A stretch of DNA of 64,000 nt from Capra hircus (Eukaryota; Chordata; Mammalia; Artiodactyla; Bovidae). The notes beneath the pieces were generated by a model. It made no database searches, was not told the DNA's origin, and was given only the letters and a program-made list of their open reading frames with translations. Numbering within the stretch: the stretch's first letter is position 1; each line of letters starts with the position of its first letter. The translations under genes and the position numbers were made by a program. The stretch is taken from contig NC_030816.1 in the NCBI RefSeq assembly GCF_001704415.2, forward strand, positions 82,214,713-82,278,712, written 5' to 3'. Of the stretch, positions 46,464 to 58,697 are shown in pieces.

Positions 46464-47556
46464 CAATTCCAGGTAAGACAGAGGAGCCACACATGCGTGT
46501 GCCCTGCTTGGTGGGCACCCCTGAGAATGGCCCTAAAACAAGTCACCATTTGCCCTAAAGGGTGGGTAGGAAAAAGACAAAGGAGTGTATGCCTCGTCTG
46601 CTTGAGTTACCGAGTGTGCTCTGCAGTGTTGCAAGATCTTCGTGTGCAGATTTCTCAAGAAGGAACCCATTGTGTACCCCGTGGGCCATGTATTGCTCAG
46701 CCAAGTCAGTGGTTGTGAACAGAGTTGGTTGAGACAAGATGTGTCCAGATGTAGTGAGAGTTGCTGGGATTTTTGTCACAGCACACAAACTCAAAACTCC
46801 TCACCATTCGTGCGTCTGCCTATCTCTGGCTGATGAAACTCCGAAGGGTTGTGGTTTCCATTTCTTTGGCTTTGTGTGATTTTCTTGTAACTTGTACCTG
46901 TGTTTTCTGTTTATATGTTCTTTTAAGGGGGATGGGGACGGTTCTAAGACCTTGTTTACTGTAGATACAATTTCTTTTGTGTCATAGAAAAGTTTGAGCT
47001 TGACTGAAGAAGGCACTGTATTATTTTACCAAGGGGAGTATTGTTTTTGCATTTGTTTATAAATGCATCATTTGAGTACTGTAAATTTGGACACACTTTC
47101 TGAGTTTATTACCACTGGCGTTTCCTTTTTCCTTTTTTTGTTTGTGTTTTCCTGACGGTTACAGGCACAGTGCAGGTGCACAGGCCCCAGACCAAACCAG
47201 ACTCCCTGCATGTTCCCACCCCCGCCTGGGGAGTGGCGTGCTGCCTGCTTCGCCGGTTCCTCTCCTGTCGGTGGGTCAGTCAGTTGGTTTCTGAACTCAG
47301 CATCCTTTTTTGTTTCACTTTTCAAGCAAGATCTGTTGAGGTTTCCAAATTTCATTCTGATGAGCTCACCCTGGTCTCTCTCCTTATGTGGTTTGTGTAT
47401 TTGATTGTGCAGGAGGTATTCTAGAGGGCATTGGTGGTTTGCATTCAAAATGATGTGGTTTGTCCAAATTATTTTCCATCTTTATTATTGAGATGGATCA
47501 ATCTCATTTTTTTTTCCTTGATGATTTGAAGTTGTAAGAGTTGTCAGCTATTGCTT

Positions 47557-47562
47557 AATAAA
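47557..47562 (+). terminator. TULP4: Candidate polyadenylation signal AATAAA for TULP4
   Basis: AATAAA is followed by TTTTCAGATC and a genomic run of about 19 A (47574-47592). A second AATAAA lies downstream at 47920-47925. Either could end the transcript; the first is the simpler choice because unique sequence leads into it. Confidence 0.5.
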
Positions 47563-47592
47563 ATTTTCAGATCAAAAAAAAAAAAAAAAAAA

Positions 47593-50500
47593 CCATCAGT
47601 TCCTTGTGTGCCAAATTCAGGTGTGGTCTTGAGTCATTTGAGAAGAAATCGGTTCTCTCTGTTGGCATGACCCAGGATGACCGCGGCTCCAATTTGACTC
47701 CTGGGTTACCGCCACCTGTTACGTGACACTTGAGCCCTTTATTATCATTGTTCCTTCTGAGAGGTCCCAGGTCATGCTGTTTTCCTGTTGAGTTGAGTTG
47801 AGTTTTTGTTTCTCTTTGCTTTTGTAAAAACAACCAATTCAGGGTGCTTCTGTTAGTACCTACAAGATCTGAGGTGCTAAGTACATTGACACCTTTCTTT
47901 TTTACTTTGTAACAAACTTAATAAACCCAGGTTTGGAGCAATTCCACTACAAGTGCTAAGATAACTGTTAATTGTTATTACTACTAATGAGACTTGGTGC
48001 ACTTCGTGCTTCACCCTGGAATTCCCTCTGACCTTGGGAAGGAGGCAAGGACTGAGGGTCATAGGAGGCTCACCTGTGAATACTGTTCCCATGCGCATTT
48101 ACAGAGCCACCCATGTGGTTTTTCCAGAGAGAAAAAATAGATATGGTCACTCAAGCTTTAGGAGACAGAACCAAAACCCACTGTCATCTCTAGCAAATTT
48201 TAATCATTAATTTCTAAATAATCATAGAATTATAAATCTGTGCTTTAAATAGTAATAGTCATACAAACCTAACCTGGATTTTGTATGAGACTCAAAATAG
48301 ATCTTGTTCTATTGTGAAAGTTTGTGAGCTTCAAGTTGAAATCAGGTAGCAAGGAGACCTGATCAGAAAAAAGCTCCTTCCTCCCCTCCCCTGAAACCAA
48401 GGGCCCAAGAGCCCCAGGGCCAGGCTCTGTCGTGAGCTGAGAGCCCAAGAGCCTCAGGGCCAGGCTCTGTTGTGAGCTGAGAGCCATGTGTAGGAGTGGG
48501 ATTACCTTTACCAGCCTGGCTCCTTATCAGCTCTGGGGCCATTCAGTGTGATTGGCCAGAAGTGATTTATTTTAAAAGTAAGGATACTTGGCAAATCCCT
48601 TTCTTTCTAAAACCTCATCTTGAAAAGGATGCATTCTGTTTTTATTCTGGCATTCAGTATTCTTTTCCTGGTAGTGTTAAGAGAATAGGGAGTCAGTTTA
48701 GCTCCCATATCCCGGCCCCCAAAACTCACTGGAGACACACAACTGCCTCGTGGAGATTGCAGTGCAACTGTTCCAAGAATGCACAGCTGAATCTCCAGAC
48801 TCCATTGTAAAGTGGATACCTTTTACCTTCTTTTCTTTCAGAAGAAAATTGAAGCATTGAGAGATTGAAATGATTTCTGGATTCCATAGTCAAAAAAATT
48901 CCTGAAGTAGAATCGAAAGTTTCTGGATCACATTAATGAATAGACCCAGTTTTAATTCCCAGCTTCTCAGTCGAGTGTTTCATAATCATTTGCCTGTAAT
49001 GAGCTCTGAGCCACTTGTTCTTAGTCATCTCCTGGGAAAAGAGAGGCAGTGTAGGTGGGCCGCCCTCGCCCACCAGCGGCGTGCTCACCCTCTCCAAAGC
49101 TCATCCTCTAGAGTTGTCAGAAGATCAAACAGTTACTCACCCGGGCGTCATGAAGGAGCTGGTCTGCATGGATTTGTTTCTCTGCTTATGTTAGAAACCG
49201 TTGCTCGATGCACTAAAGAACACGCAACCATCCATGTGAAGAAGAGGCTTGTTTCTGAAATCTCACTCAAAGTTCCTGTTGGAACCGTAGGTTCAGGCCG
49301 CAGCAGGTACACCAGCCTGGAAGCAGAACCCTAGCAGGGAACTGAGTCCCGGGCAAAAATAGTTACATCCCTCTGCTTTCTGTCTTCTGGGGTTCCTGCC
49401 TCCACATCACCTCGCTCCCCAGAGTGTGCGTTCCCAGTGCTTTAGAGAATGTGAAAGCCTCTCTCCTGAAACTTTCAGTGCAGTTACCAGACTTGTTCCT
49501 TGAAACTTTGCACTTAAGGCAAAGTAAAAGCTGTGGGAAATTAGGAAAAAACTATAGCAGAGAACTTACTGAGTTTATCTTGAGGCGAGATAAGCCTGAG
49601 GAATTTATTAAACCTCAGCTATCTCTCAGGACAGCATCTTGGCTGTGTGGAATGTCTGTGCCTTCAATTGATTAATCTGAAATTCAGGTAGCCCCTATGC
49701 TGCTTGGCTCTAGTGTGTTCCAGCGTTATGCTGAGCCCCGTGGTTATGCAGCGTTTTTCACTGCATGTGCAACAGTAGCCCCTACCCCCAAGACCCCCCA
49801 AAATGGGGGAAACTTGGATAATAAAGGCTGGCTGCATCACAGTGTCTCAAACCACTGATCCAGTTGCCTTCTCTTAGTCAAGCGCATTACCTTGGTCATT
49901 TCTCCCATCTTCAGCCAACAGGGTGCAGAGAGACCTCATGACTTCCCTTCCAGTCTCCTTCAAAGCACAACAATCAGGCCAGTCCTGATGCCATTCCCCA
50001 TTTGTGCACGGGGAGCTGAGGGTCACTGAGCGTCCTTTTAGCCTGGCCTCCAACTCATTCAAACGGACTTGTCATTTCCCCTTTCAAACTAATCAACTCA
50101 GTGTTTCCTGCCTCCCGGGTGTCACCTTGAAGGCTCCCCCCACTCCCCCAAACCACCTATGGCATCTTGCATGGACCCAGTAGTAGGTGCAGTCCCAGGT
50201 ATAAGAGGAGCAGTCCTTTAATCCTTGAATCTCATACTTTTCATGTTTGATATGGAAATCTGGGCTTTACCAATGTTACTTTTTGTCTCCCTGGTAAGAA
50301 GGCGAGCAGCCAGATACCACAATGCTTGGGATGCAGACGTGTGATGGATTCCCACTGCGAGGAGAAGGGCTGTCCTCAAGTGATTCATTTCTCTGCGGGA
50401 GCCCCAGGGGGTCCTCTGAGTCCCAGGTACATGTTCCCAAAGTACCCATACTGACTACAGGGGGCTCTCAAGTCCAAGGATTATGGTTTCTTGCCAGTAT

Positions 50501-50727
50501 TGAAGCTTGCCTCCTTTGTTTTCAATCATGAGAGAAAATATTTCTCTGACAGAAAGAAATTGTCTCCATTCATTCTGTGTATCCAGTCGTGTGGGAGAAA
50601 GTCCTGTCAGCACCAAATGGTTCATTTGATGGTGCTGATCACACATGGAGTTGGGCTCCCTTCCCCAGCCTTTCCCTTTTTGTTTCCATCAACTCCACCC
50701 TAGGTCTGACCATGCTTCCCGGCCCCC
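47593..50727. other. Intergenic, downstream of TULP4
   Basis: Mostly unassigned. It contains a 40-bp unit in about two tandem copies at 48402-48485 (GAGCC(C)AAGAGCC(C/T)CAGGG, then CCAGGCTCTGT). No coding gene was recognised. Confidence 0.5.
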
Positions 50728-50780
50728 CTTGGGGTCCCAAAGAGTCAGATACAGCTGAGTCACTAACACTTTCACTTTCA
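50728..50780 (+). repeat. Short BovB/Bov-A tail remnant
   Basis: GGGGTCCCAAAGAGTCAGATAC, then ACTTTCACTTTCA: only the shared 3' tail of BovB and Bov-A is present. Confidence 0.65.
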
Positions 50781-50876
50781 AGCATATATTTAAAAGCGTA
50801 ATAATTTTTTGAAATCAGCCAGATACAAGTGCATCTGTTCCAAGAGACTTTTATCTGGAGCCTAGTACTTGTTTTT

Positions 50877-52954
50877 CGGAGAAGGCAATGGCAACCCACT
50901 CTAGTACTCTTGCCTGGGAAATCCCATGGATGGAGGAGCCTGGTAGGCTGCAGTCCATGGGGTTGTGAAGAGTTGGGCAGGACAAGCATCTGAATGCAGA
51001 GTTCCAAAGAATAGCAGGAAGAGATAAGAAAGCCTTCCTCAGAGATCAATGCAAAGAAATAGAGGAAAACAACAGAATGGGAAAGACTAGAGATCTCTTC
51101 AAGAAAATTAGAGATACCAAGGGAACATTTCATGTAAAGATGGGCTCGATAAAGGACAGAAATGGTATGGACCTAACAGAAGCAGAAGATATTAAGAAGA
51201 GGTGGCAAGAATACACAGAAGAACTGTACAAAAAGGATCTTCACGACCCGGATAATCATGATGGTGTGATCACTCATCTAGAGCCAGACATCCTGGAATG
51301 TGAAGTCAAGTGGGCCTTAGAAAGCATCACTACGAACAAAGCTAGTGGAGGTGATAGAATTCCAGTGGAGCTGTTTCAAATCCTGAAAGATGATGCTGTG
51401 AAAGTGCTGCACTCAATATGCCAGCAAATTTGGAAAACTCAGCAGTGGTCACAGAACTTGAAAAGGTCAGTTTTCATTCCAATCCCAAAGAAAGGCAATG
51501 CCAAAGAATGCTCAAACTACCGCACAATTGCACTCATCTCACATGCTAGTAAAGTAATGCTCAAAATTCTCCAAGCCAGGCTTCAGCAATACGTGAACCG
51601 TGAACTTCCTGATGTTCAAGCTGGTTTTAGAAAAGGCAGAGGAACCAGAGATCAAATTGCCAACATTCGCTGGATCATGGAAAAAGCAAGAGAGTTCCAG
51701 AAAAACATCTATTTCTGCTTTATTGACTATGCCAAAGCCTTTCACTGTGTGGATCACAATAAACTGTGGAAAATTCTGAAAGAGATGGCAATACCAGACC
51801 ACCTGACCTGCCTCTTGAGAAATCTGTATGCAGGTCAGGAAGCAACAGTTAGAACTAGACGTGGAACAACAGACTGTTTCCAAAGAGGAAAAGGAGTACA
51901 TCAAGGCTGTATATTGTCACCCCGCTTATTTAACTTCTCTGCAGAGTACATCATGAGAAACGCTGGGCTGGAAGAAACACAAGCTGGAATCAAGATTGCC
52001 AGGAGAAATATCAATAACCTCAGATATGCAGATGATACCACCCTTATGGCAGAAAGTGAAGAGGAACTAAAAAGCCTCTTGATGAAAGTGAAAGTGGAGA
52101 GTGAAAAAGTTGGCTTAAAGCTCAACATTCAGAAAACAAAGATCATGGCATCTGGTCCCATCCCTTCATGGGAAATAGATGGGGAAACAGTGGAAACAGT
52201 GTCAGACGTTATTTTTTAGGGCTCCAAAATCACTGCAGATGGTGACTGCAGCCATGAAATTAAAAGACGCTTACTCCTTGGAAGAAAAGTTATGACCAGC
52301 CTTGATAGCATATTCAAAAGCAGAGACATTACTTTGCCAACAAAGGTCTGTCTAGTCAAGGCTATGGTTTTTCCAGTGGTCATGTATGGATGTGAGAGTT
52401 GGACTGTGAAGAAAGCTGAGTGCCGAAGAATATATACTTTTGAACTGTGGTGTTGGAGAAGACTCTTGAGAGTCCCTTGGACTGCAAGGAGATCCAACCA
52501 GTCCATTCTGAAGGAGATCAACCCTGGGATTTCTTTGGAAGGAACGATGCTGAAGCTGAAACTCCAGTACTTTGGCCACTTCATGCGAAGAGTTGACTCA
52601 TTGGAAAAGACTCTGATGCTGGGAGGGATTGGGGGCAGGAGGAGAAGGGGACGACAGAGGATGAGATGGCTGGAAGGCACCACTGACTCGATGGACGTGA
52701 ATCTGAGTGAACTCTGGGAGTTGGTGATGGACAGGGAGGACTGGTGTTCTGTGATTCATGGGGTCACAAAGAGTCGGACACGACTGAGCAACTGAACCGA
52801 ACTGAGCTACTTCACTTTCACTTTTCACTTTCATGCACTGGAGAAGGAAATGGCAACCCACTCCAGTATGCTTGCCTGGAGAATCCCAGGGATGGGAGCC
52901 TGGTGGGCCGCCGTCTATGGGGTCGCACAAAGTCAGACACGACTGACGTGACTT

Positions 52955-52981
<27 letters not shown>
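50877..52981 (+). mobile_element. Bov-A2 SINE split by a 1.8-kb BovB segment
   Basis: 50877-50981 is the first Bov-A monomer (GGAGAAGGCAATGGCAACCC). 52806-52981 is the second monomer plus (AGC)n tail. The whole is bounded by an exact 13-bp duplication AGTACTTGTTTTT at 50864-50876 and 52982-52994, so the Bov-A2 inserted normally and the BovB segment lies within its linker. Confidence 0.9.
50982..52805 (+). mobile_element. BovB segment, + arm of near-perfect inverted repeat
   Basis: It encodes BovB reverse-transcriptase sequence in frame from 51077 to 52219 (380 codons), including the catalytic LRYADDTTLM, but lacks the endonuclease part. The frame stops at TAG where GTTATTTTTTAGGGC has lost a base relative to related copies; a second open stretch 52292-52795 carries the C-terminal MYGCESWTVKKAE region. 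It matches 56583-58404 in reverse with about five substitutions and a 2-bp indel by eye. An incomplete, non-autonomous LINE copy. Confidence 0.95.
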
Positions 52982-52985
<4 letters not shown>

Positions 52986-53001
52986 CTTGTTTTTATCTTC
53001 A

Positions 53002-53520
53002 GTACACTATTGGCTCAGACGGTAAAGCATCTGTCTACAATGCAGGAGACCCGGGTTCGATCCCTGGGTCGGGAAGATCCCCTGGAGAAGGAAATGGCAA
53101 CTGACTCCAGTACTATTGCCTGGAAAATCCCATCGACAGAGGAGCCTAGTAGGCTACATGTAGTCCATGGGGTCGCAAAGAGTTGGACACGACTGAGCGA
53201 CTTCACTTCACTTCAAACCCATGGACGGAGGAGCCTGGTAGGCTGCAGTCCATGGGGTCGTGAAGAGTCGGACACGACTGAGCAACTTCACTTTCACTTT
53301 TCTTTCACTTTCACACTATAGAGGGGCTTGCCTGTGGCTCATCTGGTAAAGACTCCGCCTACAATTCGGGAAACCTGGGTTCCATCCCTGGGTTGGGGTG
53401 ATCCCCTGGAGAAGGGAACGGCTACCCACTCCAGTATTCTGGCCTGGATAATTCCATGGACTGTATAGTCTATGGAATCACAAAGGGTTGGACACGACAG
53501 AGTGATTTTCACTCACGCTT
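53002..53520 (+). mobile_element. Bov-tA / Bov-A cluster
   Basis: 53002-53214 is a Bov-tA (GGCTCAGACGGTAAAGCATC to GAGCGACTTCAC). 53215-53318 is an extra Bov-A tail unit. 53325-53520 is another Bov-tA (GGGGCTTGCCTGTGGCTCATC to GACACGACAGAGTG). All are in sense orientation. Confidence 0.82.
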
Positions 53521-54856
53521 TAGAGTCACAGCTAAAACTAATTTAATTAGCTAAGGTCTTCCAACTGACACAACCCAAGGCTGCCTGGCTGTATGTATAG
53601 TATCCAGACTAGAGCAGAGGTGAACGGGACACCAACAGCACAGCCCCCTAAAAACAGCAAGTTTTGCAAACCACCATGTGCTCTCCCTCTTCTCAAGCCC
53701 CTTGTGGGAGAGTTTGGTCCCAACAGAGAGATGAGGAGAGCAGGTAGAAACTCCCAAGTGACTTTGTTCCAAGCCAGGCAGTGTTGAGAGCCAGCAGCAC
53801 ACCGCAGAGCAGCCAGACCAGCACTGCTCTTAGACAAGGGTGCGTGTAAAACATAAATGACAGAACGAGCACCACCTCCTGGCCAGTGGAAACCCGCCCT
53901 CCCAAGGAAACGAGGCCCAGACTGGAGCCCAGGACAAGGCTGAGAGTCGGCCTCACGTTCACCTTCTCTTCATTCCTCCCTGACTGTCAGCTTCCTGAGA
54001 TGGGCATGATGCTCCAAAGACCTGGGTGCACCTTGTCCAGACCCCTGACTTGGATGTCTTAGAAGTGTCGAGAAGCCCAGTTAAAATTCAGAGGAGGGAA
54101 GCCACTCTCAGGACAGCTGATGTTTCATTAGCGCCCGTCCTGCTGGCAGTCAAGACCCACCTGGGTGTGGGGGAAGAGACTTGGTGCAAAGAGAAGAACC
54201 AGAAAGTACCATATGCCTGGCGTTTTCCACACCTCTTAGGCCATCCTCCTAAGAGAAGAGCTGGTCTTCAAACCTCTCACCTGGGCACAGCAAAGAGCCG
54301 CATGAGGTAGAAGAGATGGGGGCCTGACCCAGACCTTCCTGCACCTAGGTCTCCTTCTGGTCACTTTGTGCCGTGAAGTGTTTCAGGTTTCATTCCCTCC
54401 TCTCACAGAAGCAGTGAAGCACTCAGCTGGGGCCCAGACTCCGAAACTCGTCAGCCCCACCCAGACCTGGTGCCTCGCCTGTGCTGGGTCGGAGGTGCTC
54501 TGTGCTGTGCATTGTCAAGGGTACAGGTAAAGGATGTGGGCATATCAGCAGGGTTTGGACATTAACACCCAGGTGGTGTTCTTGGAAACAGTTCAAATTT
54601 TATTTAAAACTTATAAAGCATTTATCTCCTTAACAAATGCCCATGTGCACCACTGGATGACAGAGTTATAATTGAGACCAGACTTGCATGGAAAGTTCTT
54701 GGTAAAGGCTGGGTCAGAGCACTCTCAATGAGTGGTGACAAGACTGTTAACTGTGAGCAGGTTCTAGATCAGTGGTGTGGGATCAGCAGCACTGTTCTGA
54801 AAGCTGGGAGATGACGGAACTTATCCTAAGACTGTCATCAGAATTGCATCAACAAG
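53521..54856. other. Intergenic spacer between inverted-repeat arms, unassigned part
   Basis: Unique-looking sequence without a recognised gene or repeat. Confidence 0.4.
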
Positions 54857-55625
54857 TTCAGATATGCAAAGGACACCACACTAATGGCAGAAAGCGAAGA
54901 GGAACTAAAGAGCCTCTTGATGAATGTGAAAAAGAAGAGTAAAAAAGCTGGTTTAAAACTCAACATTCAAAAAACTTCATGGCACAAAGTGACTGGTCCC
55001 ATCACTTCATGGCATGTAGAAGGGGAAAAAGTAGAAACAATAACAGATTTTATTTTCTTGGGCTCCAAAATCACTGCAGACAGTGACTGCAGCCATGAAA
55101 TTAAAAGAGACTTGCTCCTTGGAAGAAAAGCTATGACAAACCTAGACAGCACATTAGCAGAGACATCACTTTGCCAACAACGGTCCATGTAGTCAAAGCT
55201 ATGGTTTTTCCAGTAGTCATGTACGGATATGAGAGCTGAGCCATAAAGAAGGCTGAGGGCTGAAGAATTGATGGCTTAGAAGCATGGTGCTGGAGAAGAC
55301 TCTTGAGTCCCTTGGACTGTAAAGAGATTGAACCAGTCAATCCTAAAGGAGATCAACCCTGAATATTCATTGGAAGGACTGATACTGAAGCTGGAGCTCC
55401 AATACTTTGGCCACCTGATGCGAAGAGGTGATTCACTGGAAAAAGACCCTGATTCTGGGAAATGTTGAGGGCAGGAGAAGGGGATGACAGAAGATGAGAT
55501 GGTTGGATGGCATCAGCAACTCAGTGGACATGAGTTTGAGCAAACTCCGGGAGATGGTGAAGGACAGGGAAGCGTGGTGTGCTGCAGTCCATGGGGTCAG
55601 AAAGTCGGGCACAAGTGAATGACAG
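54857..55625 (+). mobile_element. Older BovB fragment with destroyed RT motif
   Basis: Sense BovB sequence with many changes. The YADD box reads YAKD (AGATATGCAAAGGACACC at 54861), followed by TTLMAESEEELKSLL. It lies between the two young arms but is clearly more diverged than either. Confidence 0.85.
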
Positions 55626-56582
55626 CTACATATAGATAAGGAGACCAGACTAAATCCGTATTCCCCAAGGGATGGGTCATACTTCCCCAGTACTTTGCAC
55701 TCTGATGAAAGGAATACAGACTTCCTTTATTGTAGGGTTTTCTAGAAATAATCAATACTCTAATGTGTTGTGCATGATAGACCACACAGGGGAAGAAATA
55801 CTGAAGTTTTTAGTAAACTTTTTTGCCCTTGGATTTTAAGGGAGCGTCTTAGACCAACAACCCAAGGAATAAATAGAAGTAGGGGAATTGGGTTGGATGC
55901 GCTCCATGTTCTTCCTGACTTCAGAATTCTGTGCTTCTGTGAATTTTACTGAAAACCTAAGGCAAGTTTCTTTCACCCTCTTCTCAAAGAATAAAAGATC
56001 TACTTCGCTCCTGCTCAAGCAGGCGAGAGACCCTTGCTCAAGTGTGGAGTGTGTTTGCTGAGCTGCACAGTTGTAGAGTGCTGGTTTGTTTCTACAGAGT
56101 ACTTACTGAAGAAGCAGAGCTGATGGAAACAGAAATGAGCTCTTGCCCTTTACAGCCTACCGAGATGCAAATATTCAGCTTGTTTAATTTGCAGTTTAAC
56201 TCTCGCAAATACAGTCTTTCCTAAGATAATTGAGATTGAGAATGTCAGACTCATTCTGACCTAGCTCATCATCTGTTCCTAGTTAATATTTGGAGAGTTT
56301 TGTCTCCAGTTTCACTGGGGCCCTAGACCTTATCTTTCACTCAGTTTAGAGAAGAGAACCACTTAGGGTCAGCCAAGTGTTCATCTGGGTTCAAGCCAGT
56401 ACACCCTAAGAAATGTGATCTCCAAGGGTTGGGGGTTCATATCCAGAAATGCTGGCTTGATAGATGATTTACCAAAGTAAACATCTCTTCTGAGCGCTTG
56501 CAAAAGACTTCTTGTCATGTCAATTGCCAGTACCAAGAATATTTGATGACCTGAAAGTCAGAGCAGATAATGTCCCCTCAGT
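55626..56582. other. Intergenic spacer, unassigned
   Basis: AT-rich, no recognised gene or repeat. Confidence 0.4.
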
Positions 56583-58697
56583 TCAGCTCAGTTCAGCCTC
56601 TCAGTCGTGTCTGACTCTTTGTGACCCCATGAATCACAGAACACCAGTCCTCCCTGTCCATCACCAACTCCCAGAGTTCACTCAGATTCACGTCCATCAA
56701 GTCAGTGATGCCATCCAGCCATCTCATCCTCTGTCGTCCCCTTCTCCTCCTGCCCCCAATCCCTCCCAGCATCAGAGTCTTTTCCAATGAGTCAACTCTT
56801 CGCATGAAGTGGCCAAAGTACTGGAGTTTCAGCTTCAGCATCGTTCCTTCCAAAGAAATCCCAGGGTTGATCTCCTTCAGAATGGACTGGTTGGATCTCC
56901 TTGCAGTCCAAGGGACTCTCAAGAGTCTTCTCCAACACCACAGTTCAAAAGCATATATTCTTCGGCACTCAGCTTTCTTCACAGTCCAACTCTCACATCC
57001 ATACATGACCACTGGAAAAACCATAGCCTTGACTAGACAGACCTTTGTTGGCAAAGTAATGTCTCTGCTTTTGAATATGCTATCAAGGCTGGTCATAACT
57101 TTTCTTCCAAGGAGTAAGCGTCTTTTAATTTCATGGCTGCAGTCACCATCTGCAGTGATTTTGGAGCCCTAAAAAATAACGTCTGACACTGTTTCCACTG
57201 TTTCCCCATCTATTTCCCATGAAGGGATGGGACCAGATGCCATGATCTTTGTTTTCTGAATGTTGAGCTTTAAGCCAACTTTTTCACTCTCCACTTTCAC
57301 TTTCATCAAGAGGCTTTTTAGTTCCTCTTCACTTTCTGCCATAAGGGTGGTATCATCTGCATATCTGAGGTTATTGATATTTCTCCTGGCAATCTTGATT
57401 CCAGCTTGTGTTTCTTCCAGCCCAGCGTTTCTCATGATGTACTCTGCAGAGAAGTTAAATAAGCGGGGTGACAATATACAGCCTTGATGTACTCCTTTTC
57501 CTCTTTGGAAACAGTCTGTTGTTCCACGTCTAGTTCTAACTGTTGCTTCCTGACCTGCATACAGATTTCTCAAGAGGCAGGTCAGGTGGTCTGGTATTGC
57601 CATCTCTTTCAGAATTTTCCACAGTTTATTGTGATCCACACAGTGAAAGGCTTTGGCATAGTCAATAAAGCAGAAATAGATGTTTTTCTGGAACTCTCTT
57701 GCTTTTTCCATGATCCAGCGAATGTTGGCAATTTGATCTCTGGTTCCTCTGCCTTTTCTAAAACCAGCTTGAACATCAGGAAGTTCACGGTTCACGTATT
57801 GCTGAAGCCTGGCTTGGAGAATTTTGAGCATTACTTTACTAGCATGTGAGATGAGTGCAATTGTGCGGTAGTTTGAGCATTCTTTGGCATTGCCTTTCTT
57901 TGGGATTGGAATGAAAACTGACCTTTTCAAGTTCTGTGACCACTGCTGAGTTTTCCAAATTTGCTGGCATATTGAGTGCAGCACTTTCACAGCATCATCT
58001 TTCAGGATTTGAAACAGCTCCACTGGAATTCTATCACCTCCACTAGCTTTGTTCGTAGTGATGCTTTCTAAGGCCCACTTGACTTCACATTCCAGGATGT
58101 CTGGCTCTAGATGAGTGATCACACCATCATGATTATCCGGGTCGTGAAGATCCTTTTTGTACAGTTCTTCTGTGTATTCTTGCCACCTCTTCTATATCTT
58201 CTGCTTCTGTTAGGTCCATACCATTTCTGTCCTTTATCGAGCCCATCTTTACATGAAATGTTCCCTTGGTATCTCTAATTTTCTTGAAGAGATCTCTAGT
58301 CTTTCCCATTCTGTTGTTTTCCTCTATTTCTTTGCATTGATCTCTGAGGAAGGCTTTCTTATCTCTTCCTGCTATTCTTTGGAACTCTGCATTCAGATGC
58401 TTGTATCTTTCCTTTTCTCCTTTGCTTTTCGCTTCTCTTCTTTTCACAGCTATTTGTAAGGCCTCCTCAGACAGCCATTTTGCCTTTTTGCATTTCTTTT
58501 CCATGGGTATGGTCTTGATCCCTGTCTCCTGTACAATGTCACGAACCTCCGTCCATAGTTCATCAGGCACTCTTATCTATCAGATCTAGTCCCTTAAATC
58601 TATTTCTCACTTCCACTGTATAATCATAAGGGGTTTGATTTAGGTCATACCTGAATGGTCTGGTGGTTTTCCCTACTTTGTTCAGTTTCATTAGAAG
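56583..58697 (-). mobile_element. BovB LINE, 5'-truncated; contains the - arm of the inverted repeat
   Basis: The minus strand encodes the end of the endonuclease region (DLNQTPYDYTVEVRNRF near 58600-58660), then MPDELWTEVRDIVQETGIK (from 58570), the RT with LRYADDTTLM, and the C-terminal segment. It is broken by a 2-bp deletion near 58192-58198, by the same stop as the + arm at about 57169, and by the missing 5' end. It extends about 290 bp further 5' than the + arm, so it is the likelier donor. Confidence 0.95.

Larger units (their letters stand above)
42798..47573 (+). other. TULP4: TULP4 3' UTR (probable extent)
   Basis: The sequence after the TGA is AT-rich with no competing gene. It runs to an AATAAA at 47557-47562, followed 11 bp later by an A-run. 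It contains a MIR-like stretch (45780-45900), a (TTTTA)n run (45986-46008) and a Bov-tA-type SINE (46149-46463). Earlier AATAAA hexamers, for example 43406-43411, could give short isoforms. The end point is inferred from the signal, not from transcript data. Confidence 0.7.

Noticed and set aside
51077..52219. 380-codon BovB RT frame as a functional gene or active LINE
   Set aside because: Lacks the endonuclease part, ends at a premature stop and has no 5' end; an incomplete copy despite an intact YADD.
57169..58570. BovB frames on the minus strand as host genes
   Set aside because: Retroelement sequence broken by a 2-bp deletion and a shared premature stop.
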